Of a stretch of DNA of 64,000 nt, positions 8,444 through 16,237 are shown piece by piece. Within the stretch, counting starts at the first letter, position 1; each line of letters begins with the position of its first letter. This stretch comes from Desmonostoc geniculatum HA4340-LM1 (GTDB taxonomy: Bacteria > Cyanobacteriota > Cyanobacteriia > Cyanobacteriales > Nostocaceae), in the NCBI GenBank assembly GCA_019359545.1, contig JAHHHB010000006.1, forward strand, positions 62,001 through 126,000, in the 5' to 3' direction. A program made the translations under genes and the position numbers. The notes beneath the pieces were generated by a model. The model did no database searches. It was given only the letters and a program-made list of their open reading frames with translations, and was not told the DNA's origin.

Positions 8444-8881
8444 ATGCCAATTATTAATAAATTAATTGAAATTCAAACTGAACCAAAAATTAATATCCAT
8501 AACATAACACCGCAAATTAAAGAGTTGATTGCTTCAACATCAATCAAGAATGGACAAGTTTTAGTATTCTCTCGACACACTACAACAGCTTTGGCTATCA
8601 ACGAAAATGAAGTCAGATTGCTAGAAGATATAAAAGTTTTCTTGCAGAAATTAGCCCCTGAGTCAGACAGCTATTTACATAATGACTTGCATTTGAGAGA
8701 TGTTCCAGAGGATGAACCGATTAATGCTCACTCCCACTTAATGGCAATGATGCTCACCACTAGTGAAATAATTCCTATTGTGGATGGTAAATTAGCCTTG
8801 GGAACCTGGCAATCTGTATTATTTTTTGAGTTGGATGGCCCGCGTAAAAGAACAGTATTTGTACAAATTTCTGGTGAATAA
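8444..8881 (+). CDS. yjbQ: YjbQ/UPF0047 family protein
   Basis: A compact single-domain protein of 145 residues with the family's signatures: SRHTTTALAINE (about 43-54), the His-rich AHSHLMAMML, and the C-terminal GTWQSVLFFELDGPR. Members have a secondary thiamine-phosphate synthase activity in E. coli, but the physiological role is uncertain. The protein is probably cytosolic and the histidines are a likely metal site. It is not linked to thiamine genes here; it lies between the MITE array and pyrD. Confidence 0.9.
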   Translation: MPIINKLIEIQTEPKINIHNITPQIKELIASTSIKNGQVLVFSRHTTTALAINENEVRLLEDIKVFLQKLAPESDSYLHNDLHLRDVPEDEPINAHSHLMAMMLTTSEIIPIVDGKLALGTWQSVLFFELDGPRKRTVFVQISGE

Positions 8882-9118
8882 TGCAAGCTGATACCTAAAA
8901 TGCTCGCAGACGATCTCAAATCTGAGAGGATAAGGAACATGATTAACAATTCAAAATTCAAAATTCACGCATTCAAAATTAAATACAGTTGGAGTTGGGA
9001 ATTTAAAATCCAACTTAACTGATACTACGTGTTTTGGTTGGGGTCTTAAACTCTTGATGTGACGATAATAAATTCATCAGTTAAATAGGGTTTTTCAACA
9101 TATCTTCTATAAAATTTA

Positions 9119-10261
9119 ATGGATATTTATCAAGTAGCAATTCGTCCATTGTTGTTCAATTTGCTAAAAGCAGACCCAGAGTGGTTACACCAGCAGACAA
9201 TTCGCAGTTTTAATTGGCTATCAGAAACAGGGACTTATCCCCCTGCTAGCTGGGTAAATGACCGCTTACAAAAATCTTTGTGTTTGTACGATTCACGTCT
9301 AGAACAAAATTTATTTGGGGTAAAGTTTCCAAATCCTGTAGGTTTAGCCGCTGGGTTTGACAAAGATGGTGTTGCTGCTAGGATTTGGCCTAGTCTAGGT
9401 TTCGGTTTTGCGGAATTGGGAACTGTAACTTTTCATCCGCAGCCAGGAAATCCCCGTCCCCGGTTGTTTCGCTTGCCGTTGGATAAAGCTGCTCTCAATC
9501 GGATGGGCTTTAATAATAATGGTGCTCCGGCAATGGCGGCAAGATTGGCACTAGAAAAACAGGAGTTAACTCGGTCAATACCCATAGGGATAAACCTGGG
9601 TAAATCTAAGTTAACTCCCCTAGAAGCAGCTGCACAGGATTATCTTGATAGTTTTCGCTTACTCAAGGATTTGGGAGATTATTTTGTTGTTAATGTCTCT
9701 TCGCCAAATACACCAGGGTTACGATCGCTCCAAGATGCTGCCATGCTCAGTGCCATCTTAGAATTATTACAAACAGAAAATACTGCACAAAAACCTATTT
9801 TTGTCAAAATAGCGCCAGATTTAGAATGGGAAGCGATCGCTGACATCATAACTCTTGCTCAAACATACCAGCTGGCGGGAATTATCGCCACTAACACCAC
9901 TATCCGCCGTGATGGACTCAAAACCCAGGTGATTGAGCAAACTGGCAAATCACCCCAGTTAGAGGCTGGCGGAATTAGTGGTGAACCATTGCGCGATCGC
10001 TCCACTGAGGTAATTCGTTTTATTTGGCAGCAAACTCAAGGACAAATCCCCATTATCGGCGTTGGTGGCATTTTTTCCGCAGAAGATGCTTGGGAAAAAA
10101 TTATTGCTGGTGCTAGTTTGATCCAGGTTTATACAGGCTGGATTTATGAAGGTCCGTTGATGGTACGCCGGATTCTTAAAGGTTTGCTTTCGCATTTAGA
10201 ACAAAGCGGATTAAATTCCATCAGCGAAGCTGTAGGTTTAGAAGTAAAAAGTAAAAACTAA
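9119..10261 (+). CDS. pyrD: Quinone-dependent dihydroorotate dehydrogenase (class 2)
   Basis: Oxidises dihydroorotate to orotate in pyrimidine synthesis and passes electrons to the quinone pool at the membrane. At 380 residues it has the class 2 N-terminal helical extension (about 1-60), FMN-binding [14 protein letters not shown] (71-84), and [13 protein letters not shown] (192-204), where the Ser is the class 2 catalytic base. The C-terminal [15 protein letters not shown] and [10 protein letters not shown] blocks bind FMN phosphate. ATG 9119 fits the family start. It is monocistronic by spacing; the next gene is convergent. Confidence 0.96.
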   Translation: MDIYQVAIRPLLFNLLKADPEWLHQQTIRSFNWLSETGTYPPASWVNDRLQKSLCLYDSRLEQNLFGVKFPNPVGLAAGFDKDGVAARIWPSLGFGFAELGTVTFHPQPGNPRPRLFRLPLDKAALNRMGFNNNGAPAMAARLALEKQELTRSIPIGINLGKSKLTPLEAAAQDYLDSFRLLKDLGDYFVVNVSSPNTPGLRSLQDAAMLSAILELLQTENTAQKPIFVKIAPDLEWEAIADIITLAQTYQLAGIIATNTTIRRDGLKTQVIEQTGKSPQLEAGGISGEPLRDRSTEVIRFIWQQTQGQIPIIGVGGIFSAEDAWEKIIAGASLIQVYTGWIYEGPLMVRRILKGLLSHLEQSGLNSISEAVGLEVKSKN

Positions 10262-10295
10262 ACCTTTAAAGTTCTTTCTTTTGCCTTTTGCCTTC

Positions 10296-11021
10296 TTATT
10301 CTTCGTCCAGTGGGAAAAATTCCTTAGTTTTTTCTGAGTATGACCAGGCGATACCATCGGGGTCTCTGCTGCGACTCCACTCAGGAAATTCTGGGTCATT
10401 TCGACGTTTATAAACCGTGCTGGAATAGACATTTAGCCGCTTAGCTAATTCAGATTGAATCAGCGAGCCAAAAACTAATTGTTTTTCCAGTGTTCGTGTT
10501 ACTTCGTTATGGGCTGGCTGTGGGAGTGATTCAGTTTCTAGTTCTTCCTCCTGTGGGGTTGGTGGCGGTGGTGCTAAAAGCGAACGCGCAGTTTTTGTAA
10601 CTGCTTGAGCAGGAAGTTGTTTGACAGGCTCACTACTGTCAAGAATGCTGCCCAGAATACTGCCAGTTATAAAGTAATAATACTGAGTCTCGTCTTCAGA
10701 ATTTACTATACTAGCGCCAAATTCCTGAGCTTTACTATCTAAGTAGCGTTTTGCGGTTGTTCCAGGAAAATTACCCCTGATTGCCAAGTCCATTGGCGTC
10801 AGTTTGCCCTGATTTTCCCGAACTAACTGATGAAAAAGTGGGTTAACTCGTCGAGTCCACTGTTGCCATTGATATTCCTGCCAAAGCTTGAAGCCAATTA
10901 CCAGCACAATTGCTGCCAGTAAAATTCTCCAGGTGGCAACTAGGAAAATAATCAAAAACGAGAGGGGCAAAAGTATAACGAGAAAAGCCTTACCGTTACC
11001 TTCTATGGATTTTTCACTCAT
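10296..11021 (-). CDS. Conserved membrane protein with cytosolic C-terminal domain, unknown function
   Basis: About 241 residues. ATG at 11021 is preferred over an upstream TTG at 11036. Two near-continuous hydrophobic stretches (about residues 12-45, FLVILLPLSFLIIFLV and LLAAIVLVIGF) form a membrane hairpin or anchor. A soluble region follows with FPGTTAKRYLDSKAQEFGA, then a Pro/Glu-rich linker (APPPPTPQEEELE), then a C-terminal part with LAKRLNVYSSTVYKRR, which looks like a helix-turn-helix. The shape suggests a membrane-tethered DNA-binding or regulatory protein, which is inference. It is convergent with pyrD and divergent from the Y RNA-like cluster. Confidence 0.7.
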   Translation of the reverse strand: MSEKSIEGNGKAFLVILLPLSFLIIFLVATWRILLAAIVLVIGFKLWQEYQWQQWTRRVNPLFHQLVRENQGKLTPMDLAIRGNFPGTTAKRYLDSKAQEFGASIVNSEDETQYYYFITGSILGSILDSSEPVKQLPAQAVTKTARSLLAPPPPTPQEEELETESLPQPAHNEVTRTLEKQLVFGSLIQSELAKRLNVYSSTVYKRRNDPEFPEWSRSRDPDGIAWSYSEKTKEFFPLDEE

Positions 11022-11265
11022 GCCGATTTTTGCCAAGTGAATTTTTAAAAATAGTATTATTATCTTGGCAAAAATTTGGACGTTTTTTTGTATAGTTTGG
11101 CAAATTTGCCGGCAAAAAGTTTCTTTGCTAGGTGTTATAGCCCCTCAAACCCGGCAAATTGAACGCTGGAAGTGAAAAATCCGGCAAAAATTGTTTGTTA
11201 GATGAGGTGGGGGGTGGCGATCGCACTTGCACACACTAATACAAATAAATTAGCTTGCCAAAGAC
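11022..11265. other. Intergenic region with GCCGGCAAA repeats
   Basis: Non-coding. It holds several loosely repeated (C)CGGCAAA and TTGGCAAA words (about 11062-11190) in front of the divergent membrane-protein gene. They could be binding sites for a regulator, possibly the helix-turn-helix protein itself; this is speculative. Confidence 0.35.
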
Positions 11266-11294
11266 TTGACACTTTGTATTATATATACTACAAT
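11266..11294 (+). promoter_or_regulatory. Sigma-70-type promoter for the tRNA-like RNA cluster
   Basis: TTGACA at 11266-11271 and TACAAT at 11289-11294 with a 17-base spacer, near consensus. The predicted start is about 11301, some 35 bases before the first tRNA-like RNA. It is the only strong promoter seen ahead of the three RNAs and the rsr gene, so all may be co-transcribed and processed. Confidence 0.7.
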
Positions 11295-11334
11295 AAGAAT
11301 ACAAGCGATGTTTATCAAGGAGTTAGCTTTCATC

Positions 11335-11449
11335 ATTAGCGGATAGCTCAAATAATAGAGCGCCCACCTTGCCTGCAAAGGCCGATATATTGAGGGTTAT
11401 CGCCTGCCAAGCGAGAGGTCGCGGGTTCAAATCCTGCTTCACTACACCA
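11335..11449 (+). ncRNA. Y RNA-like (YrlA-type) tRNA-mimic RNA, copy 1, degenerate
   Basis: First of three tandem copies. It keeps a D arm (AGCTC..GAGC), a T arm (GCGGG TTCAAAT CCTGC, with one mismatch) and a 3' ACCA, with the shared core CCTTGCCTGCAAAGGCCGA and GAGGGTTATCG between the D and T arms. Compared with copy 2 it has lost about 14 bases (the TAAATATCCTTATT segment), which removes the 5' strand of the Ro-binding-like helix. Its acceptor strand pairs poorly. It looks like a decaying copy, or one with only the tRNA-like fold. Confidence 0.65.
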
Positions 11450-11521
11450 AATTGAGCAAAGAGTTACCCTTATCAGTGCCTGTATTTAATTTTGAATTTT
11501 GAATTTTGAATTGATTTATAT

Positions 11522-11651
11522 GTGGTGGATAGCTCAGTGGATAGAGCGCCTAAATATCCTTATTCACCCCTTGCCTGCAAAGGCCGACGAATAGAGGGTT
11601 ATTGCCTGCCAAGCGGGAGGTCGCGGGTTCAAATCCCGCTCCACTACACCA
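11522..11651 (+). ncRNA. Y RNA-like (YrlA-type) tRNA-mimic RNA, copy 2
   Basis: A 130-nt RNA with a tRNA shell. The acceptor strands TGGTGGA (11523-11529) and TCCACTA (11640-11646) pair fully, with one more G-C pair outside and ACCA at the end. T8 and A9, a D arm GCTC..GAGC, and a T arm GCGGG TTCAAAT CCCGC are present. In place of a normal anticodon arm is a ~55-nt insert. There CCT-TATTC (11558-11565) pairs with GAATA-(G)-AGG (11589-11597), enclosing CCTTGCCTGCAAAGGCCGA, followed by GGTTAT. The CCGA..GGTTAT signature resembles the Ro-binding part of Y RNAs. It lies directly upstream of the Ro60-type gene. Not a functional tRNA as far as can be seen. Confidence 0.75.
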
Positions 11652-11716
11652 AATTGAGCAAAGAGTTACCCTTATCAGTGCCTGTATTTAATTTTGAATT
11701 TTGAATTGATTTATAT

Positions 11717-11840
11717 GTGGCGGGTAGCTCAGTGGTAGAGCGCTAAACATCCTTGTTCACCCCTTGCCTGCAAAGGCCGACGAATTAGGGTTATCGATTA
11801 GGGTTCGAGAGGCCGCGGGTTCAAATCCCGCCCCGCCACC
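11717..11840 (+). ncRNA. Y RNA-like (YrlA-type) tRNA-mimic RNA, copy 3
   Basis: The acceptor strands TGGCGGG (11718-11724) and CCCGCCA (11832-11838) pair perfectly and differ from copy 2 by compensating changes. The D arm GCTC AGTGGTA GAGC and T arm GCGGG TTCAAAT CCCGC are intact. The insert forms the same helix with covariation: CCTTGTTC (11751-11758) with GAATTAGG (11782-11789). The core CCTTGCCTGCAAAGGCCGACGAA is identical to copy 2. No encoded CCA: the 3' side reads CCTTTC. The spacer to copy 2 (11652-11716) is nearly identical to that between copies 1 and 2, so the array arose by tandem duplication. Confidence 0.77.
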
Positions 11841-11846
11841 TTTCAT

Positions 11847-11868
11847 TTTTGCCTGCAAAGGCCGGGAG
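11847..11868 (+). promoter_or_regulatory. Y RNA core motif in the rsr 5' leader
   Basis: The bases TTTTGCCTGCAAAGGCCG repeat the apical hairpin of the upstream tRNA-like RNAs and run into GGGAG, the ribosome binding site eight bases before ATG 11877. A hairpin that displays the same loop next to the start could let the Ro protein bind and control its own mRNA. This is inference from shared sequence. Confidence 0.5.
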
Positions 11869-11876
11869 ATGAAGCA

Positions 11877-13478
11877 ATGAATTACAATTTTTTCACTAAA
11901 AAGAAAACAACTACACCACAAAATCAGCCTATCCCCGGACGGGAAGCCGAGATGATTCAAGGACGTTCCGGTGGTTGGATGTTTGATGCTGGTATTTGGA
12001 AAATGCTGCGCCGTTGTCTTTTGGTTGGCACGGCAAAAAGCACTTACTACGCTGGTAAACAAGAATTAACTGAAGATTTTGTGGCAGTTGTCAGACAAGC
12101 TGTTGCTGAAAATCCCAGCCGTGTGGCGGAAGAAATTTTATACGCTAGCGATGGACGCGCCATCAATAATAGTGCGCCAATCTTGGCTTTAGTTTTGCTG
12201 TCAATGGGCGAAGCACCAGAAGCAAAACAAGCGTTTGGTGAAATTTTTCCCCAAGTCGTCCGCACTGGTAGCCACTTCTACGAATGGCTAAACTACACGA
12301 AATCTCTGCGGGGATTTGGCAAAGTGGTGCGGGAAGCTGGTAAAACTTGGCTCTCACGGGAAGATGTCAAAGGCTTAGCTTATCAACTGTTGAAATATCA
12401 ACAGCGTCAAGGCTTTACCCACCGAGATGCATTACGGTTGTTCCATGTGAAACCGCCTACAGAAAATCACCGTCAACTATTTGAGTGGGTAGTTAGAGGC
12501 TGGGAAGAATTGCCAGCAGATATTCCCTCAGAAGCGTTGGCGCAGATTTGGTGGTATGAGTGGCTCAAGCGGAATCCTACCCAAACCCATGAAGCTATTT
12601 TGCAAGGACGCCTAACCCATGAAATGGCGGCACCTGTGGGCAAAATGGACAAAGCTGCTTGGCAGTTGCTATTTCAGGAAATGCCAATCGGGGCAATGCT
12701 GCGTAACCTGGGTTCTTTGACTGAACTGGGTGTATTGCGAGCTGACGAGGGCGCCAATTTGCTGCGAGTGGAAGGAGTTCTCAACAACAAAGAACATCTG
12801 CGTAAAGCTCGTATTCATCCGATTGATGTTTTGAAAGCACTCAAGACATATCAATCTGGTGGTAGATTAGGACGCAGCCAGAAGACTTGGAACCCAGTTT
12901 CTCGGATTGTGGACATTTTAGAAAAGGCGGTTGAACTGTCTTTTGATGTTGTGCAACCTACTGGTAAAGTGTTCATGCACGCAGTAGACGTTTCTGGTTC
13001 TATGGGTAGCTTGGTTGCAGATATGGGACTGACTTGTTGTGAAATTGCCACCACAATGGCATTAGTAACAGCAAAAGCAGAGAAGAACTATATGATTCGC
13101 GGCTTTGCTACGGAATTCCGGGAATTGAATATCACAGCCAAGGATAGTTTTAGTTCTGCTGTAGCGAAAGCTAGGAATCAAAACTTCGGCGGAACAGATG
13201 CGTCTGTGGCTTACGACTGGATGATTAAAAACAAGTTCAAGGCTGATGTTGTCTGCTTTTGGACTGACTCAGAAAGCTGGGCTGGGTACAAACATCCAAG
13301 TCAAGCGTTGAAGGAGTACCGCAAAAAGGTAAATCCTGAGGCTAAGGCGGTGTATGTCACCCTGACACCTTACCAAATTACCTTGGTAGATCCTGAAGAT
13401 CCGCTGTCTTGGGATTTGGCAGGATTCGATCCGGGTACGCCTCGCATTATCCAGATGCTGGCTACGGGTGAGTTGTAG
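11877..13478 (+). CDS. rsr: Ro60/TROVE-domain protein (Rsr), Y RNA-binding ring
   Basis: Bacterial orthologue of the Ro 60-kDa autoantigen, 533 residues, a normal length. The N-terminal TROVE region (about 20-360) forms the HEAT-repeat ring that binds Y RNAs and misfolded RNA ends. The C-terminal vWA domain has a MIDAS motif DVSGSMGS (D371, S373, S375), a GGTDAS block and a later FWTDSES. Known Rsr proteins work with Y RNA and PNPase or other exonucleases in RNA degradation and stress survival. The gene is surrounded by tRNA-like Y RNA candidates (three upstream, one 43 bases downstream), as expected for a Ro-Y RNA locus. ATG 11877 follows GGGAG. Confidence 0.94.
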   Translation: MNYNFFTKKKTTTPQNQPIPGREAEMIQGRSGGWMFDAGIWKMLRRCLLVGTAKSTYYAGKQELTEDFVAVVRQAVAENPSRVAEEILYASDGRAINNSAPILALVLLSMGEAPEAKQAFGEIFPQVVRTGSHFYEWLNYTKSLRGFGKVVREAGKTWLSREDVKGLAYQLLKYQQRQGFTHRDALRLFHVKPPTENHRQLFEWVVRGWEELPADIPSEALAQIWWYEWLKRNPTQTHEAILQGRLTHEMAAPVGKMDKAAWQLLFQEMPIGAMLRNLGSLTELGVLRADEGANLLRVEGVLNNKEHLRKARIHPIDVLKALKTYQSGGRLGRSQKTWNPVSRIVDILEKAVELSFDVVQPTGKVFMHAVDVSGSMGSLVADMGLTCCEIATTMALVTAKAEKNYMIRGFATEFRELNITAKDSFSSAVAKARNQNFGGTDASVAYDWMIKNKFKADVVCFWTDSESWAGYKHPSQALKEYRKKVNPEAKAVYVTLTPYQITLVDPEDPLSWDLAGFDPGTPRIIQMLATGEL

Positions 13479-13521
13479 AGATTGTTGGAGGATAAAGTTT
13501 TCTTTTATCCTCCTTACTTCA

Positions 13522-13636
13522 TGGCGGGTTACCCTTGTTCGCAACTTGCCTTTCGGGGACGAAGAATTTAGGGTTATCGGTTACGTCTCCACCATTGTGG
13601 GGATAGCGGGTTCAATTCCCGCACCCGCCTTTTTTA
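13522..13636 (+). ncRNA. Y RNA-like (YrlA-type) RNA, copy 4, with U-tract end
   Basis: Downstream of rsr. The acceptor strands GGCGGGT (13523-13529) and ACCCGCC (13623-13629) pair perfectly, and the T arm is GCGGG TTCAATT CCCGC. There is no D arm. The 5' acceptor leads straight into CCCTTGTTC (13532-13540), which pairs with GAATTTAGGG (13564-13573); the GGGGACGAA and GGTTATCGG words match the Y signature. A second hairpin CCACCATTGTGG replaces an anticodon arm. The RNA ends in TTTTTTT, consistent with a terminator. The sequence differs from copies 1-3 while keeping the helices, which supports selection on structure. Confidence 0.75.
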
Positions 13637-13740
13637 TCTCACGCACGAGGCAAGAGAGGCGCAGAGAAGAAGGCGATTTAATTTTTGAATGATCGTTTTT
13701 CTATTTCAGCGATGGGTGAGAATAAAAAAAGAATCAAAAA

Positions 13741-14520
13741 TCACATATACCTTGTTAGTTGAACTCGGTAACGGTCTTTTTTAGTAACAGCAATTTCTCC
13801 AACTTCTAAACGTCCTTTAGAGCGAATGGCGATTAAATCGCCTGATTTGACTTGGGAACTAGCTTGAGTTACTTCTTTCCAATTGACGCGGACATCACCA
13901 GAGTCGATTAAATCAACCATTTTACTGCGGGACATGCCAAAACCAGCAGAGGCGATCGCATCTAATCGCAAAGACGCTTCCACAGTAGTTAATTCTTTTT
14001 TCTTCGGTTCTCGAACTTTTAACTCGGTAATCTCAATTTGTTGAGTTTTCACAGGAACCGATCGCACCTGTTTCAGGCTCATTTCCAAAAATTCCACCAA
14101 CTCTGGTGCAACAATGGCCTGCGCCCCCCGTTCTCCCAAAACAATAATATCTCCCGTCTTTTCACGGACAATTCCTGTCCCCAGCATTGCGCCTAAAAAG
14201 TCGCGGTGACTGGCGGTATCAAACAAGAAATTACCAGCAATTTCTACTGCAACAAGGCTGACTTGAGATCGATCTAAAGGTAATTCCGAACGAGCGATCG
14301 CTATTCTTTGGCGTTCAGCTTGGGGATATCCACCCCACACAACTAATTGCACCTCTGTTAATCGACTAAATACCCGTTGAATTTCCGCCAATTCTGGAGG
14401 AGATAAAAAATCCGTTACAACCACTTCCCAAGTTTTAATAGCTTGCTCTGCTTGGTCAATTACACGAGCTACACTATCTCGATTTTCAACACCTTTTAAA
14501 AGTTCTTCTCGTGGCAACAT
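13741..14520 (-). CDS. Photosystem II S4-domain protein (YlmH-like)
   Basis: A cyanobacterial and plastid family of RNA-binding proteins, 259 residues. The N-terminal two thirds is the YlmH-type region (GYPQAERQRIAIARSELP at about 83-100, then FLGAMLGTGI and VREKTGDIIV). The S4 RNA-binding fold lies at about 183-250, with RLDAIASAGFGMSRSKMVDL and GDVRVNW. The family name comes from its link to photosystem II in annotation models; the E. coli and Bacillus relatives bind ribosome-associated RNA. It probably acts in the cytosol in translation or rRNA handling. ATG 14520 fits. It is convergent with the copy 4 RNA. Confidence 0.9.
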   Translation of the reverse strand: MLPREELLKGVENRDSVARVIDQAEQAIKTWEVVVTDFLSPPELAEIQRVFSRLTEVQLVVWGGYPQAERQRIAIARSELPLDRSQVSLVAVEIAGNFLFDTASHRDFLGAMLGTGIVREKTGDIIVLGERGAQAIVAPELVEFLEMSLKQVRSVPVKTQQIEITELKVREPKKKELTTVEASLRLDAIASAGFGMSRSKMVDLIDSGDVRVNWKEVTQASSQVKSGDLIAIRSKGRLEVGEIAVTKKDRYRVQLTRYM

Positions 14521-14699
14521 TCTAAAAAAATTATGAATTAGTCATTAGTCATTAGTCATTTGTCTTCATCAGTAAAACGTAACCCTAAGAGCCTTTCGAC
14601 TTCGGATTTATTTTTTGTTACAGCGGCTTGCGCCACTTTCAAGGAACAAGGAAGCAACTCAAGCCGCTGTGTTGTAATGTGTAAACTATGATTCATTTA

Positions 14700-15206
14700 C
14701 TACACGGTATTTGTGCCTGCATAACCCTGAATATTTTCTGGTTCAAATTGCCGTAATATTCTGGTTGCTTGTCGAGTCAGAGTTTCGGAACCTTCAACTG
14801 CAATTAAATATTTACCCGCATCCAAACGGTTGCGATAAGGTAAAGCATCACCACTACCTATGAGTAAACCAACTCCGCCACCGACAAACACACCACCCAT
14901 AGCACCACTAGCAGCACCCAGCAGTCCTCCAACGATGTGATTGCCAACTTCACCCGCCCAGGCAAAAGTATGCAAATCAGTAATTAGGCTGAAGGTAAAA
15001 CCTGCAAAAAAGCCGAATGGTATCAGCCAGGTTGCCATGAGCTGTGCTTGCTTTTTAGCTTGGTCTTTAGGGTCGATTAAGCCAAACTCGTCAGCGGTTT
15101 TATAGCCCTTCCCCAGAATAGTACTGCTTATGCCTTCTTTTTCTAAAGCTAAGTAAGCAGCTTCAGCCTGAATGCGGTCTGGTAATACAGCAACAAGGTA
15201 ATTCAT
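14700..15206 (-). CDS. Conserved cyanobacterial membrane-associated protein, Gly-zipper
   Basis: A 168-residue protein. The N-terminus (MNYLVAVLPDRIQAEAAYLAL) resembles the ferredoxin-like fold of general stress (heat-induced) proteins. A Gly-rich hydrophobic stretch (about 90-130, with IVGGLLGAASGAMGGVFVGG) follows, as in Gly-zipper membrane domains. The C-terminal part (YLIAVEGSETLTRQATRIL) looks like a second copy of the small fold. I recall similar proteins in other Nostocales; no function is known to me. ATG 15206 is the likely start. Transcribed alone. Confidence 0.7.
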   Translation of the reverse strand: MNYLVAVLPDRIQAEAAYLALEKEGISSTILGKGYKTADEFGLIDPKDQAKKQAQLMATWLIPFGFFAGFTFSLITDLHTFAWAGEVGNHIVGGLLGAASGAMGGVFVGGGVGLLIGSGDALPYRNRLDAGKYLIAVEGSETLTRQATRILRQFEPENIQGYAGTNTV

Positions 15207-15284
15207 TGATTCTACAATAGTTATTTAATAAAAGTTTTGCCTTAATTAACAGCGTATCAGTCCTGTGGGCAGGAGTCAGGAGTC

Positions 15285-15490
15285 AGAATTCAGAATTCAG
15301 AATTCAGAATTCAGAATTCACGAGTCAAAATTTAGTATTACTTACGTATTGATATGCAATACCAAATATGTGTCACTGAAAAAATCAGATTTGTGGTAGA
15401 GGTTTAGTATTGCGCTTTACCTCTACAGTAATTTTTACCCTGGTTACCCAATCCCCAATCCCCAGTCCCCAGTCCCCAATCCCCAATCCC
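15285..15490. repeat. STRR blocks: GAATTCA and CCCCAATC/CCCCAGT repeats
   Basis: At about 15285-15320 the unit AGAATTC is repeated about five times; at 15442-15490 there are tandem CCCCAATC/CCCCAGTC units. These are typical filamentous cyanobacterial short tandem repeats. The intervening sequence has no gene. Confidence 0.75.
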
Positions 15491-15492
15491 TT

Positions 15493-15870
15493 TTACCTTA
15501 ATGAATCCAGTGGCTCACAAAAATTTTTCACGCCTTGCTTGAGGACATAAATTAAAACTGGCGTTGCCAAAATCTTCGGAAACGCCGGCGTTGTTTTGAG
15601 ATGTTCCATCATCTTCTGAAGTGAACTATTGAGCAAATCTTCCCGATATTCTTGTTCACAAATAACCGCACGCCATTTTCTAGCCAAAGCATCCAACCAT
15701 TCGGAATTTGCTCTTTCTGGTTCTTGTCCTGCGCGGATAGCTAGCGTCATCGCTGCATCCTCTAAATCTCCATCACAGTCTTCAATCAAGTCCAGCGCTT
15801 CCATATCGCTGGGATCATCTGCTAATTGAGAGCGAAACTGTGCAATTTCTTTTGATGTTACTTTAGTCAT
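15493..15870 (-). CDS. Conserved hypothetical protein
   Basis: A 125-residue soluble protein. ATG 15870 (MTKVTSKEIAQFR) is preferred to an upstream ATG at 15918 that would add a Arg-rich, unconserved 16 residues. The N-terminal half is acidic (PSDMEALDLIEDCDGDLEDAA), resembling a UBA-like or helical bundle. The C-terminal half is helical with a hydrophobic ILATPVLIYVLK segment. I do not recognise a named family. It lies between repeat blocks with no operon partner. Confidence 0.65.
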   Translation of the reverse strand: MTKVTSKEIAQFRSQLADDPSDMEALDLIEDCDGDLEDAAMTLAIRAGQEPERANSEWLDALARKWRAVICEQEYREDLLNSSLQKMMEHLKTTPAFPKILATPVLIYVLKQGVKNFCEPLDSLR

Positions 15871-15956
15871 GGGTCTTTGACAAGGCGAGCGATGCCTACG
15901 GCGGTAAACTACGAACACTCAGTTATGTTAGTTCAATTTTGACACTTCACATGAAA

Positions 15957-16127
15957 ATTGGGCATGGGGCATGGGGCATGGGGATAAGGGAGCAGGGGGG
16001 CAGAGGAGCAGAGGAGAAGTTGCTGCAATCTTTCCCCTCCGCCCCTCCGCCCCTCTGCCTCTTGTGCCCAATGCCCAATGCCCAATGCCCAATGCCCAAT
16101 GCCCAATGCCCAATGCCCAATACCCAA
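15957..16127. repeat. STRR hairpin: GGGGCAT / GCCCAAT heptamers
   Basis: GGCATGG repeats on the left and about eight tandem GCCCAAT units on the right (16068-16125), with GCAGAGG and CCCCTCCG blocks between. The halves are complementary, so it can fold into one long imperfect hairpin. Short frames inside it on both strands are not genes. Confidence 0.85.
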
Positions 16128-16135
16128 TTTTTAGT

Positions 16136-16180
16136 AAAAAGCCTCATTTTGCAGTTTAATCACTGAAAAATGAGGCTTTT
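16136..16180. terminator. Hairpin terminator downstream of the tolC-type gene
   Basis: AAAAAGCCTCATTTT at 16136-16150 and AAAATGAGGCTTTT at 16167-16180 form a stem with U tracts on both sides, so it can end transcripts from either strand. It lies about 60 bases after the stop of the minus-strand gene at 16238. Confidence 0.75.
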
Positions 16181-16237
16181 GAGGTTTTTTCATTAGAAAT
16201 GCTACTCATTTCTATGATAAAGTTTAATTTTGGGTAA

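Noticed and set aside
11335-11840. Three tandem tRNA-Gly(GCC) genes, from the CTGCCAA loop in copies 1 and 2
   Set aside because: A long insert separates D arm and loop, the supposed anticodon stem pairs weakly, copy 3 lacks the GCC loop, and the insert is a conserved structured module rather than a self-splicing intron.
15928-16166. Several short proteins rich in GIGHWALG or NAQCPMP
   Set aside because: They are translations of heptamer repeats on both strands.
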